Assembly: GCA_015680685.1 (NCBI GenBank)
Contig: MNCI01014205.1
Location: 1,084,725-1,148,724, forward strand
DNA from: Gnetum montanum
Lineage: Eukaryota > Streptophyta > Gnetopsida > Gnetales > Gnetaceae
DNA length: 64,000 nt
Reading direction: 5' to 3'
A program made the position numbers and the translations under genes. The notes under the pieces were generated by a model that saw only the letters and a program-made list of their open reading frames with translations, ran no database searches and was not told the origin of the DNA. Position 1 is the stretch's first letter. Every line of letters starts with the position of its first letter. Positions 1 through 11,078 of this stretch are shown one piece after another.

Positions 1-935
1 CGAAAATTGCCTCTCTGAAAGAAAAAAAAAAAAATTGAAAAAGGATTGAGCTTTAACTTTTTGATAAATGCCCCAAGCTGAAAAAAGAAAAAACTCATCT
101 ATGGTACCCATAATGCTGAGATGATGACGATAATATTGAAAGCAAAGTGTGAAACTCTACAGAGAACTTCATCACTATGACTGGATATGACATTTGAATG
201 GGTGATCATGACTTAACGTTTACCCTGTTATAAACCATGGATATATCAAGAAAAGGACCCACGGAAGCCCAAAAACTAACATTGAATTGAAAAGGAGGGC
301 ACGGCAGAAACAAATTTTAAAACCCAAAAACACTCATGATGGAGGATTGTTAGAAACCATTCAAATTGAGTTTGTGATGTCTAGTTATGCCAGCAATGTT
401 GACATGGGAGCATGGAAAAGATTAGGCTTGACCAGTCAAAGGCAAGTCAATAGGGGTGAGGAAAGTATGTGGGGTTTTGGGTGGTCGAGAAAGGCAATTG
501 TTTGTGTTTGATTGACGTCTCCATGAAATCATTGCAGTGGTGGCATCCAAAGAACATCATCTCTCCAATGCTGCATTAGCTTTTCCAAAAGTAGCAGCAG
601 CTCAGCTCAGCTGCTGCATGTGATGTGTGAGCCTGTTTCCCTTTTTCTTTGCTTTAATCTCTTTCTCCCCCATTCAGGTCAAATCTTGCATGCACTTTGC
701 TTGCTTGGTTTAAAGTTTAAACATGCATAATCATGACTTGAGTAGCCATTATTCATTTTCTCAGTTTTTACCTCACAGTGCCTTCTACCAGGTGGGTGTG
801 GCTTGCAGCCTATTGGCACCTGTAAATTTCGAAGTTTCAGTTTCTGATGGTTACACGTGAATCCTAAGAAGCAGGTTGAGACATGTCATATTTGCTTTTT
901 TAGCTCAACACGAGTGCAAAAGCACCTCCCTCCCT

Positions 936-1075
936 AGTAAACGTCTTTTTGAATAACATGGTTGTTCGTAAAAACACAAATCTTACTCCTGTAATTATCC
1001 TTCACCCCGCTGAACAATTTTGAACTTACTGCTCAAATGCTTTTTACTGTTGCAACAGACTATTCAATTCTTTGG
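936..1075 (+). repeat. Diverged direct repeat, copy 1
   Basis: This block shares ordered words with 1340-1482: 'ctttttgaataacatg', then a 'cataaaaa(c/t)acaaatc' type phrase, 'aattatc', a 'gaacaatttgaa'-like phrase and 'ctattcaattc'. Both are preceded by a 'ccttcc(t)ag' word. Roughly 140 bp is repeated in the same orientation about 400 bp apart. It may be an old tandem duplication or two pieces of one dispersed repeat. Confidence 0.6.
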
Positions 1076-1339
1076 AGCAATAAGTTAACTTTTTCTTAAA
1101 GTCCTAAGACGGGTAAGGTCACTTAAAAAGGTTAAGGCTTAGTTCATCCACGGACTCTCTTTACCCTTTTTCTTATTACGACTATTAGATATATATGTAT
1201 CATAGCTTATTGGCATGGGTAAACTTCCCAGGAGGTTCATGGTGACCTTTAAATATAGCCTATTATTATAAGCAGGTTAACATAAATATGAAAACCCTTC
1301 CTTCCTAGATGTAGTAAATTTCTCTTTGTTATCATCTAC

Positions 1340-1482
1340 TAAACCTCTTTTTGAATAACATGTTTATTCATAAAAATACAAATCCCCCTCTTGAAATTAT
1401 CATCCATCATGTTAAACAATCTTGAATTTTCTCTTAAAATGATTTTTCTAGATGTAACTCTATTCAATTCCATAACTCTCCT
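1340..1482 (+). repeat. Diverged direct repeat, copy 2
   Basis: Partner of the block at 936-1075. The order of shared words is the same and spacing differs by a few bases. No terminal inverted repeat or target duplication was seen, so the origin is not assigned. Confidence 0.6.
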
Positions 1483-3629
1483 ATAATGGTAGAATTTTCT
1501 TTTTGGATTAGATAATGTTATAGAGTAGTTATAGTTTGTTAGATGAATTCAAGCTTTTGTAGTATAAATGTGTGTTTGTAAGGATATTTTGAATAGCATT
1601 ATTGCCATGAGTTTTTTTGGGCATAGTCACTTGAGCTTTTCAGGGTCTTACTTGATGAGATGAGTATTGATTCTTTCAAATATGTCATTTTGAACTAAAA
1701 GGATAATCAATTGGAGGCTTAATGCTAATCTTGCAAAGGTGGGATTTTGGAAGGGTCTGTGGATGAATGAAAACATAATTTTTAAAAAGTGGTTGTACTC
1801 AAGCTTGAACTCAGGTCTTATGACTTAAGAAACAAGTACCTTACCATCACTCAAAACGATTGTCCCTTGCTCATCTAGCTAAAATAGGGTTTGCAGATGA
1901 GGAAAGTCTAACCTCTTTTGAGTGGCTACACCCAAACTTGAACCTAGGACATTCTGAATTGATTTGGGTAAATTCTTTCAAAAATTTTAATTTTCTTTCC
2001 TACCATGTTGCATATGCAATAATTTCTAATTAAGAAATCCTTTTAAAATTTTAAAATTATTCAACTTGATAAACTTATGGAAGAAGTTATGGTGAAATTT
2101 GCAATCTATTCCAACATAGTAACAACCCATTCAAAATCAAGTTAGGATGTATGAATTGAATTTTTTTCTCCATTGTAGTGTTTTTTGCTTTATTGCTTAT
2201 GTAAAGTAGATAATAAAACTCTATATCAAGATTTGCACTCTAACTATAGCTTTAAAACATTATAATTAAATCATACAATCAAAAGATAAATTTCAAATAT
2301 ATATGTTGTTAGATGAATTTAGTTATTCATGTTCTACTTCACCAAAATTTATTGCCATTTTTAAAATCCAATTTCAAAAATATGAGATGTAACTATTTTT
2401 ATTTTTAAATATGAATGATACCTTGAAAGCATTCTTGCCCAATTCCTTTAAATAGGCAGGGTCATGATTTATTTCTTTTTCCTTTTTAATGAATAGCATG
2501 TTAATTAAATTTTTTTCCATTATAAATTGAAATTGAAATTTTATCACCATTTAGATTTATGGAATAATAGAAATCATATTTGATAACATTTGGATCAAAT
2601 TAACTAAATTTGAAACTGTAATATCATACTTATCTCTACTAGATTCTACTTTAACATACCCATCATATTCAAATGGGTGCTATGCATTTATTCCATTGGG
2701 AATGGTACCCTATTTGGAATATTTCATAATACTTACATGTTACTTTATGCATAAGCTCAATGATGTAGTCTTCTTGATATTGTAGAATGTTTGTATATCT
2801 TAACAACAATTGATTGGTATTTAACATATGATTTGTATATGCAGAAATAAAAGAAGTAAATTAGTAGAGCATTAGTTCTAGCTCAATTCATTGGCTCAAT
2901 ACAAAATCTATAACTAAGAAAAATTTAGAAATGATAATCACCAATCCATCTATATTAGATGAGAAGAAGACTTGGATAGAACTTTCAACCCTTTGGGAAT
3001 TATATTTATCATTAGCCAAGATTTTTTGAACCACATCTTCTATGAGGATATACATAATGTCATTACCATGACCAATTCAAAGAAAATCTATATAACCTAG
3101 AAGTAAGATGTTAACTTGTCATAAATAAGGCATATTTGTTATCACTTGTGAGCTACAAGGGCTGAATAGTTAGTAGCAAGGGTAGAAGAGATTGAATAGT
3201 GAACATTTGGTGCACTTGGTAGAAGGACTTTGACCACAAACCCATGAAAGGATGGATATGTATGTTATAAGCAATCTCTATGAGAGGTTAGTATAACAAA
3301 TTATAATTGTGTTGCTTGTCGTTGCTAAATTAAAAGGTGAATAACATAAGCATGCTAACATTAAGGGAGTCAACATAGAACTCCAATGTTAGAAGGACAT
3401 GACAAGTGTTACATGTAAGATTCAACCTTTTGCAGCTATTAAAGTCCTTGTGCAAGAAAGCATAAAAACCAAGAAGACTTTAGTAGACCTTGTTAATATG
3501 GTTGACAAGGTTTAGATGTATTAAATGAAAATATGACTTCTTGTCTCAAGAATTTGAAAAATAAAGTTGTTGAAGTAGTTGTGAAAAGTAGTTACATCAA
3601 GAAGCAAAACTAATGGAAGAAAGACAAAG

Positions 3630-3634
3630 GGTAA
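3630..3634. repeat. TSD of element A, left (GGTAA)
   Basis: GGTAA immediately precedes the TGATGAGTGG terminus. The partner is GGCAA at 30434-30438, with one transition between them. Confidence 0.75.
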
Positions 3635-4025
3635 TGATGAGTGGCGAGATACCCCTACACTCAACCATATGAATACAAGCATTTTCACGCGCGATCCGGT
3701 CAAACTCCGCAGAAGGACTAGTTGTGACACCTAGATAGTTAGCCTTAGGTCGCAGTTCGCTGTCTTCCCACATGGACTAGTATTATATTTGTCATGTTTG
3801 GTTTAGTCCAGAGTGAGGTGTATGATGTGGTTCCTAATCTAATGCTACTCTTGAAGGTAGTGGAAAATAATATTATCTAAGCTAGGAGGAAAAGGGTGAA
3901 AGAATCTAATCTAGCCTAAGTGCGATGAGCATCCGTTCCTTGATTATCCATACACATCTTGGACTTCGTGCATGACTACCACTGGGATTACCAAGCACAG
4001 ATCCTAGGTACGCTACTGGGTTACC
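3635..4025 (-). repeat. Element A 3' LTR, first part
   Basis: This is the plus-strand TGATGAGTGG end of the LTR, matching 34567 and 43504 of element E and, inverted, 51840 and 59999 of element F. It breaks after CTACTGGGTTACC at 4025 because element B inserted there. The same LTR resumes at 22382 with AAGTAGTCACAC, and the uninterrupted junction is visible in A's other LTR near 30000. Confidence 0.93.
4021..4025. repeat. TSD of element B, left (TTACC)
   Basis: A perfect 5-bp duplication with 22377-22381. The empty site, GGGTTACCAAGTAG, survives in A's other LTR at about 30003. Confidence 0.95.
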
Positions 4026-4283
4026 TGAAACACCACAAAATTTTGAGCTTAGTACTCCTCCGACAAGAATCAAGCTAAGTCATGATGCTCCCTACCATGA
4101 CTGAAGCTTGAAGACCTCGCAGACAGCTTCAAACGGAGTCGAACCCAGCAAGAAATGAAACACCACAAAATTTTGAGCTTAGTACTCCTCCGACAAGAAT
4201 CAAGCTAAGTCATGATGCTCCCTACCATGACTGAAGCTTGAAGACCTCGCAGATAGCTTCAAACGGAGTCGAACCCAGTAAGA
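4026..4283 (+). repeat. Tandem duplication of the LTR head (2 x 129 bp)
   Basis: TGAAACACC starts at 4026 and again at 4155, and the 129-bp units are near identical. The 3' LTR has the same arrangement (20803 and 20933, about 130 bp each), so the duplication existed in the parent before this insertion. Confidence 0.93.
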
Positions 4284-4369
4284 AATGGTTTCCCGGGACC
4301 CATAGAAAACTATGGCGACATCCAGAATCAAACCTGCCATTTTTAGCTCAAGATACTTGGCTTTACTGA

Positions 4370-4640
4370 GTATGCAGCGTGCACGCCCAGCGTGCATGCC
4401 TAGCATGTGACTTCGAAGATTACCTGAAATAGGAAGGTGTCAACTCTCAGAGACAGAGCAATTGTTAGGCGTCATCATGGGCTTAAGAAAATTGGGTTTT
4501 GACCTCAGAATCACGCACTTTGAGGTTCACACGCCGAGAATGTATATCTTGCATGCTGAGCATGTATGCCCAGCGTATGCACCCAGCGTGTACGCCCGAC
4601 GTGCACCATTCAGCGTGCAGCACAGCGTACATTAGTAAAA
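4370..4640. repeat. CAGCGTG/CACGCTG word cluster in B's 5' LTR
   Basis: Short semi-palindromic words of the type acgcccAGCGTG and their reverse recur about every 10-12 bp at 4376-4410 and 4540-4630. The equivalent 3' LTR block is about 21150-21450. The same words recur in the leader (5690-6065) and upstream of the antisense gene (14858-15545). Confidence 0.7.
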
Positions 4641-5552
4641 GACATCAGCAGAACCATGTTAGAGCAAGTCCAAGAATATCTGCAAGCAGCACTCTCGTGA
4701 CATCTGAGCCCAAATCCGAGGGCCAAATTGGATACTCCCTGTTGTAACAGTAGTTTGTAAAAATGAATTCTTTTGTTTTAGTTAAGTCTGTACGCTAAAT
4801 TCACACGCCAGCGTGTACACGCTGGTGTGCAGCAGCACATGTTGGTATGCAGCACGCTGCACACTTGTAAAATCTCATTCGGTTGCACCCGGTCGACGCT
4901 CCACATGTCATCTAATCTGAAATTCCAGCATCCCATAGCCAATCACCCCATCTCAAATCCAAGTTTAGTGCCCAAACTTGTACAAAAATCCCTATTTTTG
5001 ACCAGATCAAGATTGGGAAAATTAGAGGAAACCTTGGCAAGAATCGGGGCGATACACACTGAGAACATTTGCAACACCCATCCTGTACGCTGGACTTGGA
5101 CCCTACATGCTGAGCATATAGCCTCCACGCTGTGCCTGCAGTCTGAACCAGCACGCTGTCACACCCTTGCATTCACCAGGGCTCTTTGTTCGCCTTGTGT
5201 CAGATTCACAACTGCATCTAGACCGGTGCATTGTAAATTTTATTATCCAATAGTATTGCTTCATTTTTAGCCAAGATTTGTCATAGTTTTTGTTCATATT
5301 TTTTTATCTCTTGTTTACATTCATGCGTGTTGATTTACATTTTTCATATCGTTTACGTATAACTCAGCATATCACGCATTGGCATATGTTCGGGGAAATC
5401 CTTGTCTAATTCGCGTGCGGACTACCCAAGGTATTCTACCTTCGTCAGTTCCAGCTCGTCCTCAAGCGAAGGTAGGATCTTCTGTGTTTGCCTGTAAATC
5501 TCTCGGTGTAAATTTCATTCCAGCCGTCAATGATTTCAGATAGTATAGAAAA

Positions 5553-5576
5553 TGGTGCTAGAAGGAGGGCTTGAAA
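5553..5576 (+). other. Primer-binding site of B (tRNA-Asn)
   Basis: TGGTGCTAGAAGGAGGGC lies 6 bp after the LTR. It is complementary to the 3' end of plant tRNA-Asn (acceptor end CTTCTAGCGCCA, T-arm continuing) except for one base at position 4, and the match continues into TTGAAAC. Element G uses the same type of site. Confidence 0.85.
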
Positions 5577-5695
5577 CTATCTAAATCTAACTTGATCTCA
5601 CACACCTGCTCCCTGTACTACTGATCTACTACCAGGTGCCCTCAGACTCAGCAATTTCAAACCACCAAAATTAGTACCCTGTTCTGTAACATTCT

Positions 5696-5773
5696 CAGCG
5701 TCTACACGCTACAAACATCCTCAGCGTCTACATGCTGCAAACATTCTTGGCGTCTACACGCTGTAATCATCTT
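5696..5773 (+). repeat. 26-bp tandem repeat, 3 copies
   Basis: Units begin CAGCGTCTACACGCT (5696), CAGCGTCTACATGCT (5722) and TGGCGTCTACACGCT (5748), each followed by an AAACAT(C/T)CT-like tail. They differ mainly by transitions. Confidence 0.85.
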
Positions 5774-5774
5774 A

Positions 5775-5894
5775 CCTGCACACTGTAGACTCTGTCTACA
5801 CGCTGCCTTGTAAACCTGCATGCTGTAGACTCTGTCTACATGCCACCCTGTTAACCTGCACACTGTAGACTCTGTCTACACGCCGCCCTATAAA
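5775..5894 (+). repeat. 40-bp tandem repeat, 3 copies
   Basis: Units at 5775, 5815 and 5855 each start CCTGCA(C/T)(A/G)CTGTAGAC and contain TCTGTCTACA(C/T)GC. More degenerate units continue to about 6065. Confidence 0.85.
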
Positions 5895-6158
5895 CCTGCA
5901 TGCTCATCATCCTACTTGTACACTGACAGTTGCAACCTACACGTTGTGACCTCAGTTTATGTGTTATGACCAGTTTCATTACGCTGGTCGCTGAAGTCTG
6001 TACGCTGGGACCCAGTCCACACGCTGAGCCAATAGGTCGCACACTGTTAACTTAGATGTACGCTGATAAGCACACCCATTTCATACTTGGCCAAGTCCTT
6101 ACCTGTACGCCTTGACATTGCATCCTTTCCACCTAGTTACATTTACAACCTTTTCACC

Positions 6159-8471
6159 ATGAATACCACCAACACCAACGTCTCAACCAAGTCCATTCCA
6201 GATACTGTGGATCCTACGACGATGCTGATGCTCGTTATACAACCCATTGGAGCCCATGGTGAGGTTAATCCCTGAGGAGGACCCCGCCGATCTCTCAGAC
6301 TGCAAGGGAAGAATCCATCATTCAACGTTATCACACAGGGAACTATATAATTTCATATGCGTAAAAATCCAAGCCGGCCTAACGGTGGATCAAACTAAAA
6401 TGGAGGTCAAGAGACAATATGAACTATTTCATAGGGGAGGACATGAGTTCATCCCTTCCCCATATGACATCATCCCTCTCCCCTAGCACTACTAAGAACT
6501 TATCTCACAGCTCCTCCTGGCCAGGAATCAGTCTTTAGACCAATCTATGGCAAATCCTCAATTGGAAGAGGAGGATGACTTTGCCGCTCAGTCCGAACAC
6601 GAAGATTCATACCATACCCTCAGCCCACAAACTTACGTGAACCTGTTGTTTCACCCATTCACGGAAGAAACTACGTCCCTCCAGTCACTTAGAACCACTC
6701 AAGCACTTGTGCCTCAGCAAGAATCCTCTACCCTCATTCCCACTCTTCATGTGACTAATAACCAATTCAACATACCCATCGCCACTGTTCCTCCAGTCAC
6801 CACGTTACCCCCCTCTTGCAAATACAACCCCAACAACAACCCCATCAAAATAATGTAGGAGTGACCTTCCCACCCCGAGTGATAGGGATGCCATATGTGA
6901 TACCAGCTTCTACATCTGCACACTATATACCACGGATCCAAACTCAAGGAGCTCCCTTCACCACTTCAAATCAACAAGTTCAGGGTGTTCTTGCACAAAA
7001 CATGACAGGACATTGGACTGGGATTGGTACACAAGTGCATCAACCCCCTAACTACAATGTGCCACCTCCTATAATTCCACCCATGAACATCCCTCAAGTA
7101 CAACAACAACAACAACAACAACCCTTTCCTTACAATATGCCACCCTTAGCCGCACCTACCATGAATATTCCACAAGCACAACCTCCAACCACTCAACTTT
7201 CCTCCTTCTCGCCCACCATACAACAATCTAACTTGTATACTACACAACATAATCAATCTACCATCTCACCTAGTGCCCAAGACTAGGCTAAGGGAAAGAA
7301 ACTGATGCAAGAGTTAACTGACCAGGTCAAGCGCCTCAAAACAGCCACCGACGAAGAGCTTAAGATAGTGGATTTCTATCAAGATGATCCTATCAGCTCT
7401 TTGGCTCCACCTCTAACGTTACCTAAGGGTGTTTCCTTACCTACGTTGACTAAATACAATGGGGAGTCAGATCCCAACGCCCATATTACAACATTTAGAT
7501 TAGAATGCGTGTTACTCCAGGCGTGGCCACATGCTATTTTGCAGGTGTTCCCCATGTCCCTCACAGGGAGAGCACTTGACTAGTATCGGGCTTTGCCTCG
7601 GAACTCCATATGTTCTTTGGAAGATCTACTACACCAGTTTGTCACTAGGTTCAAGTATAACTTGAATCCTGAAGCAATGCTTGACAGCTTGATACAAGTC
7701 AAGCAAGCACCCCTTGAACCTGTTCAAAAATTTATTCAATGGTGGAGTGTTGTCCTCAAAGAGCTACATGAACCGATCCCGGAGACTTATCTCCTCACTA
7801 TTTTAAAGGGGGCTGTGAATGATTTTGTGAAGTCCAAGCTATACTATCTTAATGCACGCACGCTTAGTCAAGCATTCGTACAAATAAAGAACATAGAAGA
7901 GGCAGCCAAAAACAGCCATGACCCTACCTATTTGGCCTTTAAAAACCAACACAATAAGAAAGACAAAGAAAAGGCTAAGGCAAAAATAGCAGTAGTAGCG
8001 GAAACACGACAAACAAGTATAGGACAACAAGGTAAACTGCCTACTACCCCTAACTATGCTAGACCTCCACCCGCTACTGCACCTGAACCATCCACATCAC
8101 AAAATCCTACACCAGGTCGTGCGAGAAACTTTGAGAGGAGAGACCCATCTCAATACACACCATTGCCCATGAAACCCTCACAATTATTTGACCAACTCTT
8201 GAAGGCCGAGCTAATGAAACATAAACAATTATCCCCGGCAACAATCCAAAGACATGATCGATTCTGTCAGTTGGTCGAGAACCCAAGCTTGGCAACGCCG
8301 GATGAGCCTCCAATTTCAAGAGGCTTTAGAATAGACCATTTTTGTGATTATCATCAATGCAATGGGCATGGAACTGATTATTGTTTCACCCTGAAACAAG
8401 ATATTCAACAGATGATCGACGGAGGTGAGATCACTTTCGATGAAGCCAACCTGGTCAAACCACAAAACTAG
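6159..8471 (+). pseudogene. B gag (Tat-type), degraded
   Basis: Gag forms the particle and packages element RNA. The ATG at 6159 (MNTTNTNV...) opens the frame that later holds the capsid region, linker and protease, all in register. Between about 6280 and 6815 the reading shifts by one and returns, which suggests two compensating indels; the second is probably at the C run near 6810. The N-terminal third is Q/P/T-rich, with a CAA run at 7101. The capsid-like part (about 7440-7920) begins LPTLTKYNGESDPNAHI, as in Tat gags. A TAG at 7581 falls where a Trp is expected (GRALD*YRALP). A zinc-knuckle-like FCDYHQCNGHGTDYC motif sits near 8338-8385. A final in-frame TAG at 8469 separates it from the downstream linker. 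Not functional as it stands. Confidence 0.85.
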
Positions 8472-8474
8472 GCC

Positions 8475-9551
8475 ATGGGCATATATAAGGACCCTCTAAA
8501 TACTAAGGAGGCTCCATACGTAATTAACACCATCTACTTAGACAACGAACAAGAAGCACCTAGAATTAACACCGTTTACTCAGATAATGAACAACAAATA
8601 CCTATGAGACCCTTTGTAGTTTGTATTCCTCCTACTGCACAAATGCTCACACCTCAATCATCATACTCTCCGTGTAACGCGCCCACCCCGCAAAGATCCT
8701 ATGTCATCTGGATACCTCCCACGGTGGCATCCTCTACCACACCACCAAAACCATACGTGGTGCACATACCTCCCATTGCTACAAACATGCAACCTCCTAT
8801 CCGACCCGCTCCCTATGTAGTCCAAGTGCCACCTGCGGTTGCAACTACGGAGGAACAACCATCAGCTAGACCAACTCCGTATGTTGTCAGGATACCCAAA
8901 CATCCTGATAACCACCAATCTTTCACCCCCCAAACACAAAATAAACTGACCCCATATGTCGTTAGGGTGCCTAGGCAACTTGACATTCAACCACCTTCGA
9001 CCGTCCAATTGCAATCTTGTCCTACTCCATATGTCATACGGGTTCCAAAGTAACCAGATGTTCAGAAACAAAATGTTCCCCCGCGCCACATGCGGGAGCG
9101 CCTGACAGATAGGCTCACACGAGAACGATTGGAGAAAGAATGTCAACAAATTACCTTGGGACCCCCCAAGCCTACTCCATTAAGTGCAATACCCATGGCA
9201 TCACCTACTAACAAACCAAACGATAAGGGAGAACCATTGGGAATACATAAGGTGTCTAAATCAACAGTCACAGAAGAAAACGTCAAACCAGCTACACATG
9301 AGATAAAACTGCTAGGCTCGATGGACCAAGTAACCATTAACAAACATACCCCTAACAGTAAAGATTTAACAACAGCTCTAACACAGGTCACGCAAGCACT
9401 TAAACAGAAAAATACCTCACTAAGCCTATATGACTTGATATTAACTTCTCAAACTCATCACGAGGCCCTAGTACACATGTTAACATCAATCCCAGTAAGC
9501 GAAAACTTACCTGCAGATGAGCCTTCCATACATGCGGTCATGTCTAAATGA
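8475..9551 (+). pseudogene. B gag-protease linker with PYVV-x-IP repeat
   Basis: It is in the same frame as gag and protease. The first part (8475-9053) opens MGIYKDPLN, which resembles the post-zinc-knuckle segment of Tat polyproteins. It then carries about seven copies of a (P/F)(Y/F)VVxIPP-like motif separated by Pro/Thr/Gln-rich spacers. A TAA at 9051 and a TGA at 9549 interrupt it. The second part (9090-9551) is charged and Lys/Thr-rich (RERLTDRLTRERLEKE) and has no recognised domain. It probably belongs to the gag-pro polyprotein; no separate function is claimed. Confidence 0.7.
8604..9050 (+). repeat. In-frame peptide repeat PYVVxIP
   Basis: Successive peptides read RPFVVCIPP, RSYVIWIPP, KPYVVHIPP, APYVVQVPP, TPYVVRIPK, TPYVVRVPR and TPYVIRVPK, spaced about 20-25 residues apart. 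The Y-V-V/I-x-I/V-P core is kept while spacers vary, so the repeat appears to be constrained at protein level. Confidence 0.85.
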
Positions 9552-9635
9552 CAAAGACTCAAACCCAAATCGTTAAGCTTTCACCCTGAAGATATTAAGA
9601 TCAACGAGAGAACTGGAGACATCACCCACGCACCT

Positions 9636-10103
9636 ATGTTCATAACGATACAAGTAGATCAATTCAAAATACATTGGGTGCATGTAGATGATGGGGCCGT
9701 CACAAACGTAATACTCTACCCTGTCATCAAACAACTAGGGCTCACACAACTAATTAAACCAACTTCCACCACATGCTTAAAATTGTTTAGTGGATCACGC
9801 GTAGTAGTAAAAGGTACCATAACTCTAGACTTTATAGCGGGGGATCAATTCCCCACATCTACTAACTTTGTTGTCATCGATGAAATGCTAGGGTTCAACT
9901 TAATATTAGGAAGACCTTGGTTGGCCCAGCTCAAAGTAGTCTCTTCCCCCATACATCAAGAGATTCATCTACCTTACGAAGGTGGTGAAATCATTATACA
10001 TGGGGAGACTGCTACACCTACCATCTCGTCGCATACGGATACAAACCAATGCTCGGAAGTTAAGTTTGAAGAGCCTAAACATGATGACATAAATGAAAGA
10101 TAA
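9636..10103 (+). pseudogene. B aspartic protease
   Basis: This is a retropepsin-type protease that cleaves the gag-pol polyprotein. It lies in the frame of gag. The active-site loop reads WVHVDDGAVTNVIL (about 9675-9716), so the usual D-(S/T)-G triplet appears as D-D-G. The downstream signature LGFNLILGRPWL (about 9888-9923) is the conserved ILGR-type motif of Tat proteases. The N-terminal edge is uncertain, because the stretch 9552-9635 has no stop after the TGA at 9549 and could be part of it. Acidic Thr/Glu-rich sequence follows to about 10498. Confidence 0.82.
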
Positions 10104-11078
10104 AGTCATACACAACCAGTAGTAAATCAAACATTACCCAACATAAAAACACCCGAACCTGAAACTGTACCTACACCGCCTAACCTAGAAACTACAACAA
10201 ACATCGAAACTACAGAACATACGGAAACACTAGAAGAGACCAATATAGATCCCATTCCATCGGACGTCCCTTGGGCTAAATTACCGTTCAACGTAATCAG
10301 TGAAGGGGACGTTGAGTACAGAATCATACCTATCAGTGCCACTCTTAACGTTAAATTAAGAAAAATCAAGAAATTGCTAAACCACTAACTACCAGCGCTC
10401 GTCCAAAATTACATTAAACTACCACATGTCCGCAACGACATAAAACTAGCCACGGTCAGAAATGGCCGGTTTACCAAGGAACTCACCAGTATTATTTGAA
10501 ACTTCTCTTGTTTACATGGGGCCCAAAATGGCCTTAAACAAGTGCATGGGGCTCGAAATGGCCTTAAACTAGAGCATTTTTCTTATATTTCTTTTCTCTC
10601 AATTCAAGTTTACAGTTTGAACTTATGCTTACCCTATTGCATTGTTACGTTATCAGCCATAGTTCCTACTTCGTGCATTACACTTAAGCAACAAAATGGA
10701 CAAAAACATTTTTTACATTGCTGCATCGTGTTTACATTCAAGCCCAAAAGATTTTCATTTTAAACTTAAACTTACCAGTATTCAAATAAACTTAAAATTC
10801 AAACAAAAAAAATGAATAAATAGAAAACTCAATTAAAAAAAAATAGAAAATAGTATAAATGTATCAACATCAAATTACAACTTAGTGCAATGTCCTCACA
10901 CGATACGTAGATCGCATACATAATCATTTTAACAACAAACAAAAAAATATATTCATATACAAATGGACAATTACAGTGGTTAACTGATCCCATCCATCAG
11001 TTCATATACAATCCAAACCAAAACATTCTTGTTGTGGCTCGCATAAAAACATGAGTGATCATAAGACCAAACTTAAGG
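10104..11078. other. End of B gag-pro frame, then AT-rich spacer
   Basis: From 10104 to about 10498 the protease frame continues after one stop as a P/E/T-rich segment ending KLRKIKKLLNH and a short tail. From 10500 to 11078 nothing coding is seen. It is AT-rich with A runs near 10803 and 10834. This lies downstream of the antisense gene's stop and could hold its 3' untranslated region and poly(A) site. Confidence 0.55.

Larger units (their letters stand above)
1..3634. other. AT-rich flank without recognisable genes
   Basis: No open frame here shows a recognisable protein family, and the 74-codon frame at 287-511 has no supporting feature. The stretch is AT-rich plant intergenic sequence. 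It holds one diverged direct repeat (listed separately) and phrases such as 'tgaac(c/t)(c/t)agg' around 1810 and 1940 that look like old dispersed repeats. It ends at the target site of element A. Confidence 0.6.
4026..5547 (+). repeat. Element B 5' LTR
   Basis: It starts TGAAACACCACAAAATTTTG at the TTACC duplication and ends GATAGTATA just before the primer site. The 3' LTR ends CAGTACA, so the 5' end carries CA changed to TA. The two LTRs align throughout with scattered, mostly transition differences. It contains a duplicated 129-bp head, a zone of CAGCGTG/CACGCTG words (4370-4640 and 4800-4870) and a CCAAT-like word near 5249. Both LTRs contain open frames of similar length on both strands, which I treat as chance. 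Confidence 0.92.
5577..6158 (+). other. B leader (untranslated) with tandem repeats
   Basis: There is no gene between the primer site and the gag start. From 5696 to 6065 it is built from degenerate tandem units rich in CTACACGCTG words. The last 90 bases before the ATG are pyrimidine-rich. Confidence 0.7.

Noticed and set aside
287-511. 74-codon frame in the left flank
   Set aside because: No domain, no codon pattern, no neighbours. Not supported as a gene.
4827-5270. 147-codon plus-strand frame and overlapping minus-strand frames in B's LTR, repeated in the 3' LTR (about 21741-22060)
   Set aside because: They recur only because LTRs are copies. Composition follows the CAGCGTG words, lengths differ between LTRs, and no domain is visible.
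5553-5576. tRNA-like sequences at 5553, 34263, 43485 and 51842
   Set aside because: Only the complement of the tRNA 3' end is present, placed right after LTRs: primer sites, not tRNA genes.
5775-5894. Regular 40-bp repeats considered as a CRISPR-like array (also the 26-, 17- and 37-bp arrays)
   Set aside because: Head-to-tail repeats without unique spacers, in a plant retroelement.
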